From: G016756615 sp035556195
GTDB lineage: Bacteria > Pseudomonadota > Alphaproteobacteria > Rhizobiales > Rhizobiaceae
DNA: 64,000 nucleotides
Assembly: GCA_035556195.1 (NCBI GenBank)
Contig: DATMFK010000022.1
Coordinates: forward strand, 11,431-75,430
Direction: 5' to 3'
The translations under genes were made by a program, and so were the position numbers. Below, piece by piece: positions 61,284 to 64,000 of the stretch; position 1 is the stretch's first letter; each line of letters opens with the position of its first letter. The notes beneath the pieces were generated by a model. The model was not told where the DNA came from. It ran no database searches and saw only the letters and a list, made by a program, of their open reading frames with translations.

Positions 61284-61742
61284 ATGACTGAAATTTCACG
61301 GCCTGCATCCACCGAGCAGCGTCTCATCGTTCCCGCCCTTTCCGGCCTTTATTCGGCCCTGCATGACGGAGCGGAGACCGTGCTGCGCGTGGTCGCGGGT
61401 CTGGCCTTGGTCGTCCACGGCGCAGGCAAGATTGTCGATCCGTTCGGGGCTGCCGGCATGGTGGAATCCCTCGGCTTCTACCCCGGCGCCTTCTGGTCGC
61501 TGATGCTTTCCTGCACGGAGTTCTTCGGCGGCATCCTGATCGCGCTCGGGCTGCTCACACGGCCGGCCTCGCTGGCGGCGCTGTTCGTGCTTCTCGTCAC
61601 GGTCTGGTTTCACGGCGTGGTGCGAGGCGACGGCTATATGGGCACCGAGAAATCGATCCTTTGGTCGGCCATCTTCTTCTATTTCACCATTCGCGGTGGC
61701 AACCGCCACTCGATCGACGGCAAGCTCGGCCGTGCTTTCTGA
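61284..61742 (+). CDS. DoxX family membrane protein
   Basis: A 152-residue protein with four hydrophobic segments (about residues 35-52, 66-88, 92-112 and 124-138) and the DoxX pattern LRVVAGLALVVHGAGKIVDPFG, GFYPGAFWSLMLSCTEFFGGILIALGLLTRPASLAAL. The family is linked with oxidative stress and thiosulfate:quinone oxidoreductase subunits, but most members have no proven function. It lies 52 bp after the LDH2-family gene and may share its transcript. Confidence 0.88.
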   Translation: MTEISRPASTEQRLIVPALSGLYSALHDGAETVLRVVAGLALVVHGAGKIVDPFGAAGMVESLGFYPGAFWSLMLSCTEFFGGILIALGLLTRPASLAALFVLLVTVWFHGVVRGDGYMGTEKSILWSAIFFYFTIRGGNRHSIDGKLGRAF

Positions 61743-61852
61743 GGCGCCCGCGGGCGATTTGGCGCGGGCTGGCATGAAGCGGATCGCAATGCCGCCTCGG
61801 CCGGCAATGGCGGTACCCGCCAGACGGAGGCACTATCCTTTGCAATCTGCTT

Positions 61853-62740
61853 CTAATCGCGAGCCTCGGCGGCAAGCCATTCCCTGAACGCAGTCAGAGG
61901 AGGGTAATCTGACCTATGTTTGGGCCAGACGAGCCAGTAGGCGCCGTTTCCCGCCACCGCCTGAGTGAACAATGGCAGCAGCCTTCCCTCGGCGATTTCC
62001 GACTCGGCGAGATAGTTGGGCAGCAGCGCCACGCCTAGGCCGGCGATAGCTGCTTGCGTCATGGGCGCAAATTGGTCGAAGAGCATGCCGTGACCCCTGT
62101 CAGGCTCTTCGCCATGAGCGAGAAACCAAGCCACCCATGCCGAAGGCCGGCCTTCGATCTGAAACAATGGCAGGCGCTTCAAGTCGCCTGGCTTCACGAT
62201 TGCATGCTCTTTCACGAATGCGGGAGCGGCGCACGCAGTGACCCGTTCGTCGAAGAGCTTCATGTGATGCGCCGCGCGCCAGTCGTCCGCGCCGAAATGG
62301 ATTGCTGCGTCGAACCCCTCGGCATCCAAATTGAATCGCTTCAGGCGAGTTGCGAGGTTCAAGGTAATGCCGGGGTTCGCCCGCTGAAACCCTCCGAGAC
62401 GTGGGGCCAACCAGCGCGTTCCGAACGCTGGCAGCATTGCCAGCGACAAGCTGCCGCCGCCCGGATTGGAAACCAGCTCAAGCGTTGCTCTCTCCACGGC
62501 GTCCAGGGCACGCGATACGTCTCTGGCGTATGAAATCGCGGCGTCAGTGGGGACAAGACGCTGACGTTCGCGCTGGAACAGCTTCACGCCAAGTTGGTCT
62601 TCAAGCTGCTTCACAAGCCGACTGACCGCGCTCTGGGTAAGGTTCAGCGACTGTGCGGCTGTAGCGGTGGTTCCTGTCCTCACGACAGCTTCGAAAGCTG
62701 TCAGCAGGCTGATTGACGGTAGAAATCGTCGCGATCTCAT
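61853..62740 (-). CDS. LysR-family regulator (GcvA-like), divergent to gcdH
   Basis: A 295-residue LysR-type regulator. The winged-helix domain covers residues 1-65 (FLPSISLLTAFEAVVRTGTTATAAQSLNLTQSAVSRLVKQLEDQLG) and the co-inducer domain about 90-295. The C-terminal half resembles GcvA-like proteins. LysR genes commonly control their divergent neighbour, here glutaryl-CoA dehydrogenase; the 106-bp gap carries CTAGGGT repeats. The co-inducer may be glutarate or a glutaryl intermediate, which is inference. Confidence 0.92.
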   Translation of the reverse strand: MRSRRFLPSISLLTAFEAVVRTGTTATAAQSLNLTQSAVSRLVKQLEDQLGVKLFQRERQRLVPTDAAISYARDVSRALDAVERATLELVSNPGGGSLSLAMLPAFGTRWLAPRLGGFQRANPGITLNLATRLKRFNLDAEGFDAAIHFGADDWRAAHHMKLFDERVTACAAPAFVKEHAIVKPGDLKRLPLFQIEGRPSAWVAWFLAHGEEPDRGHGMLFDQFAPMTQAAIAGLGVALLPNYLAESEIAEGRLLPLFTQAVAGNGAYWLVWPKHRSDYPPLTAFREWLAAEARD

Positions 62741-62761
62741 CGGAGTTCATGAGTTTTGTGA

Positions 62762-62809
62762 CTAGGGTGCGGCCCAGCTAGGGTTATCTTCCCGCTGACG
62801 CAAGCCCTA
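62762..62809. promoter_or_regulatory. Candidate LysR binding region between the regulator and gcdH
   Basis: CTAGGGT occurs twice in direct orientation (62762-62768 and 62778-62784, 16-bp period) and the inverted form CCCTA is at 62805-62809. Together they make an imperfect repeat array in the 106-bp divergent promoter region. Confidence 0.4.
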
Positions 62810-62846
62810 TTCATCGGCGATACTCTTGTCGAAAGGATGCTTGGTC

Positions 62847-64000
62847 GTGGCCAAATCAGCCATCAATTCCTCCACTTCGCGGAACGCGTTCGTCTGGGAA
62901 GATCCCTTCCTGCTGGAAACCCAACTCTCCGAGGACGAACGCGCCATCAGGGATGCGGCCGCGAGCTTCTGCGCGGACAGGCTCGCCTCGCGAATCGAGG
63001 AGGCGTATCTGGAAGAAAAGACCAACCCCGCGATCTTCCGCGAGATGGGGGAAACAGGCCTGCTGGGCGTGACCATTCCGGAGGAATATGGCGGCCTCGG
63101 CGCCGGCTATGTCACCTATGGCTTGGTCGCCCGGGAGGTCGAACGCATTGATAGCGGCTATCGCTCGATGATGAGCGTGCAATCGTCGCTGGTGATGTAT
63201 CCGATCTACGCTTACGGTTCGGAAGAGCAGCGCAAGAAGTACCTGCCCAAGCTGGCCTCGGGCGAGTGGATCGGCTGCTTCGGGCTGACCGAGCCGGATG
63301 CCGGCTCCGACCCGGGCGGCATGAAGACGAAGGCCGAGAAGATTGACGGCGGCTACCGGCTTTCCGGGTCCAAGATGTGGATCTCCAACGCGCCGATCGC
63401 CGATGTCTTCGTCATCTGGGCCAAGTCGGCGGCGCATGACGGGGCGATCCGTGGCTTCGTGCTGGAGAAGGGCATGAAGGGCCTGTCGGCGCCGAAGATC
63501 GAAGGCAAGCTCTCCCTGCGCGCCTCGATCACCGGCGAGGTGGTGATGGACGGCGTCGAGGTCGGCGAGGACGCGCTGCTGCCCAACGTGTCGGGCCTGA
63601 AGGGGCCGTTCGGCTGTCTGAACCGGGCCCGCTACGGCATCTCGTGGGGGGCGATGGGCGCGGCGGAGGATTGCTGGGTGCGGGCGCGCCAATACGGGCT
63701 CGACCGCAAGCAGTTCGGCAAGCCGCTGGCGGGGACGCAGCTCTACCAGAAGAAGCTGGCCGACATGCAGACGGAGATCGCGCTGGGGCTGCAGGCGAGC
63801 CTCCGGGTCGGGCGGCTGATGGATGCCGGCAAGCTGGCGCCGGAGATGATCTCTATCGTCAAGCGCAACAATTGCGGCAAGGCGCTGGAGATCGCGCGCC
63901 AGGCGCGCGACATGCATGGCGGCAACGGCATCCAGATCGGCTACCACGTGATGCGCCACGCCCAGAACCTGGAGACGGTGAACACCTATGAGGGCACGCA
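62847..64000 (+). CDS. gcdH: Glutaryl-CoA dehydrogenase, N-terminal part (runs off the window)
   Basis: GcdH oxidises and decarboxylates glutaryl-CoA to crotonyl-CoA in lysine and tryptophan breakdown, passing electrons to ETF. About 384 residues are visible with acyl-CoA dehydrogenase motifs: FGLTEPDAGSDPGGMKTKA (FAD site, about 150), KMWISNAPIADVFVIWAK, and LETVNTYEGT at the window end, containing the catalytic glutamate (YEGT) in the GCDH-specific context. A GTG at 62847 after AAAGGA is taken as start; no in-frame ATG lies nearby. Only the last few residues are missing. Confidence 0.93.
   Translation, partial: MAKSAINSSTSRNAFVWEDPFLLETQLSEDERAIRDAAASFCADRLASRIEEAYLEEKTNPAIFREMGETGLLGVTIPEEYGGLGAGYVTYGLVAREVERIDSGYRSMMSVQSSLVMYPIYAYGSEEQRKKYLPKLASGEWIGCFGLTEPDAGSDPGGMKTKAEKIDGGYRLSGSKMWISNAPIADVFVIWAKSAAHDGAIRGFVLEKGMKGLSAPKIEGKLSLRASITGEVVMDGVEVGEDALLPNVSGLKGPFGCLNRARYGISWGAMGAAEDCWVRARQYGLDRKQFGKPLAGTQLYQKKLADMQTEIALGLQASLRVGRLMDAGKLAPEMISIVKRNNCGKALEIARQARDMHGGNGIQIGYHVMRHAQNLETVNTYEGT

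Overview
The window is GC-rich and gene-dense, and its content points to an alphaproteobacterium of the order Hyphomicrobiales (Rhizobiales), most likely a Mesorhizobium-like member of the Phyllobacteriaceae. This rests on a PmtA-type phospholipid N-methyltransferase, a BTLCP transglutaminase-like peptidase, DUF2852 and DUF1330 proteins, a cysteine-type intracellular PHB depolymerase, an alphaproteobacterial LexA box (GAAC-N7-GAAC) and several rhizobial-style palindromic intergenic repeats. No phage, transposase, integrase or CRISPR array is visible. The assignment is inferred from gene families, not from an rRNA gene.

Layout. 1-6.2 kb: end of a trpF-trpB operon, a DUF305/peroxiredoxin-like pair, a YgjP-type metallopeptidase, a DUF2852 protein, and a hydrolase-benE pair. 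6.3-11.9 kb: translation block infC (AUU start)-rpmI-rplT-pheS-(GFA enzyme)-pheT, with an attenuator-like RNA fold between rplT and pheS. 12-17.8 kb: cytochrome b561-yceI, a Gfo/Idh/MocA oxidoreductase, a structured leader, a betaine-type binding protein with an L,D-transpeptidase and a lipoprotein, and an HtpX-like protease. 18-25.3 kb: dnaK-dnaJ (with a sigma-32-like promoter), pmtA, an FMN reductase, pyrF, a DUF1330 protein, phaZ. 25.7-29.8 kb: BTLCP, an FAD monooxygenase and yifB/comM, the last with a LexA operator.

30.1-36.4 kb is the most distinctive part. It is a same-strand cluster of a TPR-glycosyltransferase resembling Caulobacter FlmG, neuB, neuC, a neuA-like CMP-sugar synthetase and a polysaccharide pyruvyl transferase family protein. 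Together these look like a compact pathway making a CMP-activated nonulosonic (sialic-type) acid and attaching it to a protein or surface glycan. 36.5-42.5 kb: gshB, a GGDEF/EAL protein with a degenerate GPDEF motif, an SDR-lactonase pair, an orphan ATP-grasp ligase, an RlpA-like protein. 42.8-53.2 kb: tRNA-Leu(CAG), gpmA, dapB with an MsbA-like exporter, mgsA-glk, mepA, a YeeZ-like protein-queG-GST, uppP. 53.7-64 kb: metNIQ, an NDUFA9-like protein, an AruI-like ThDP decarboxylase next to a decayed HisP-type ATPase remnant, an LDH2-family reductase, a DoxX protein, and a divergent LysR/gcdH pair running off the end.

Most genes are ordinary chromosomal housekeeping. The interest lies in the nonulosonic-acid module, the candidate regulatory RNAs and operators (before pheS, yifB, the betaine-binding protein, phaZ and gcdH) and several repeat families visible as two copies each. 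All start sites, folds and operators were read by eye.
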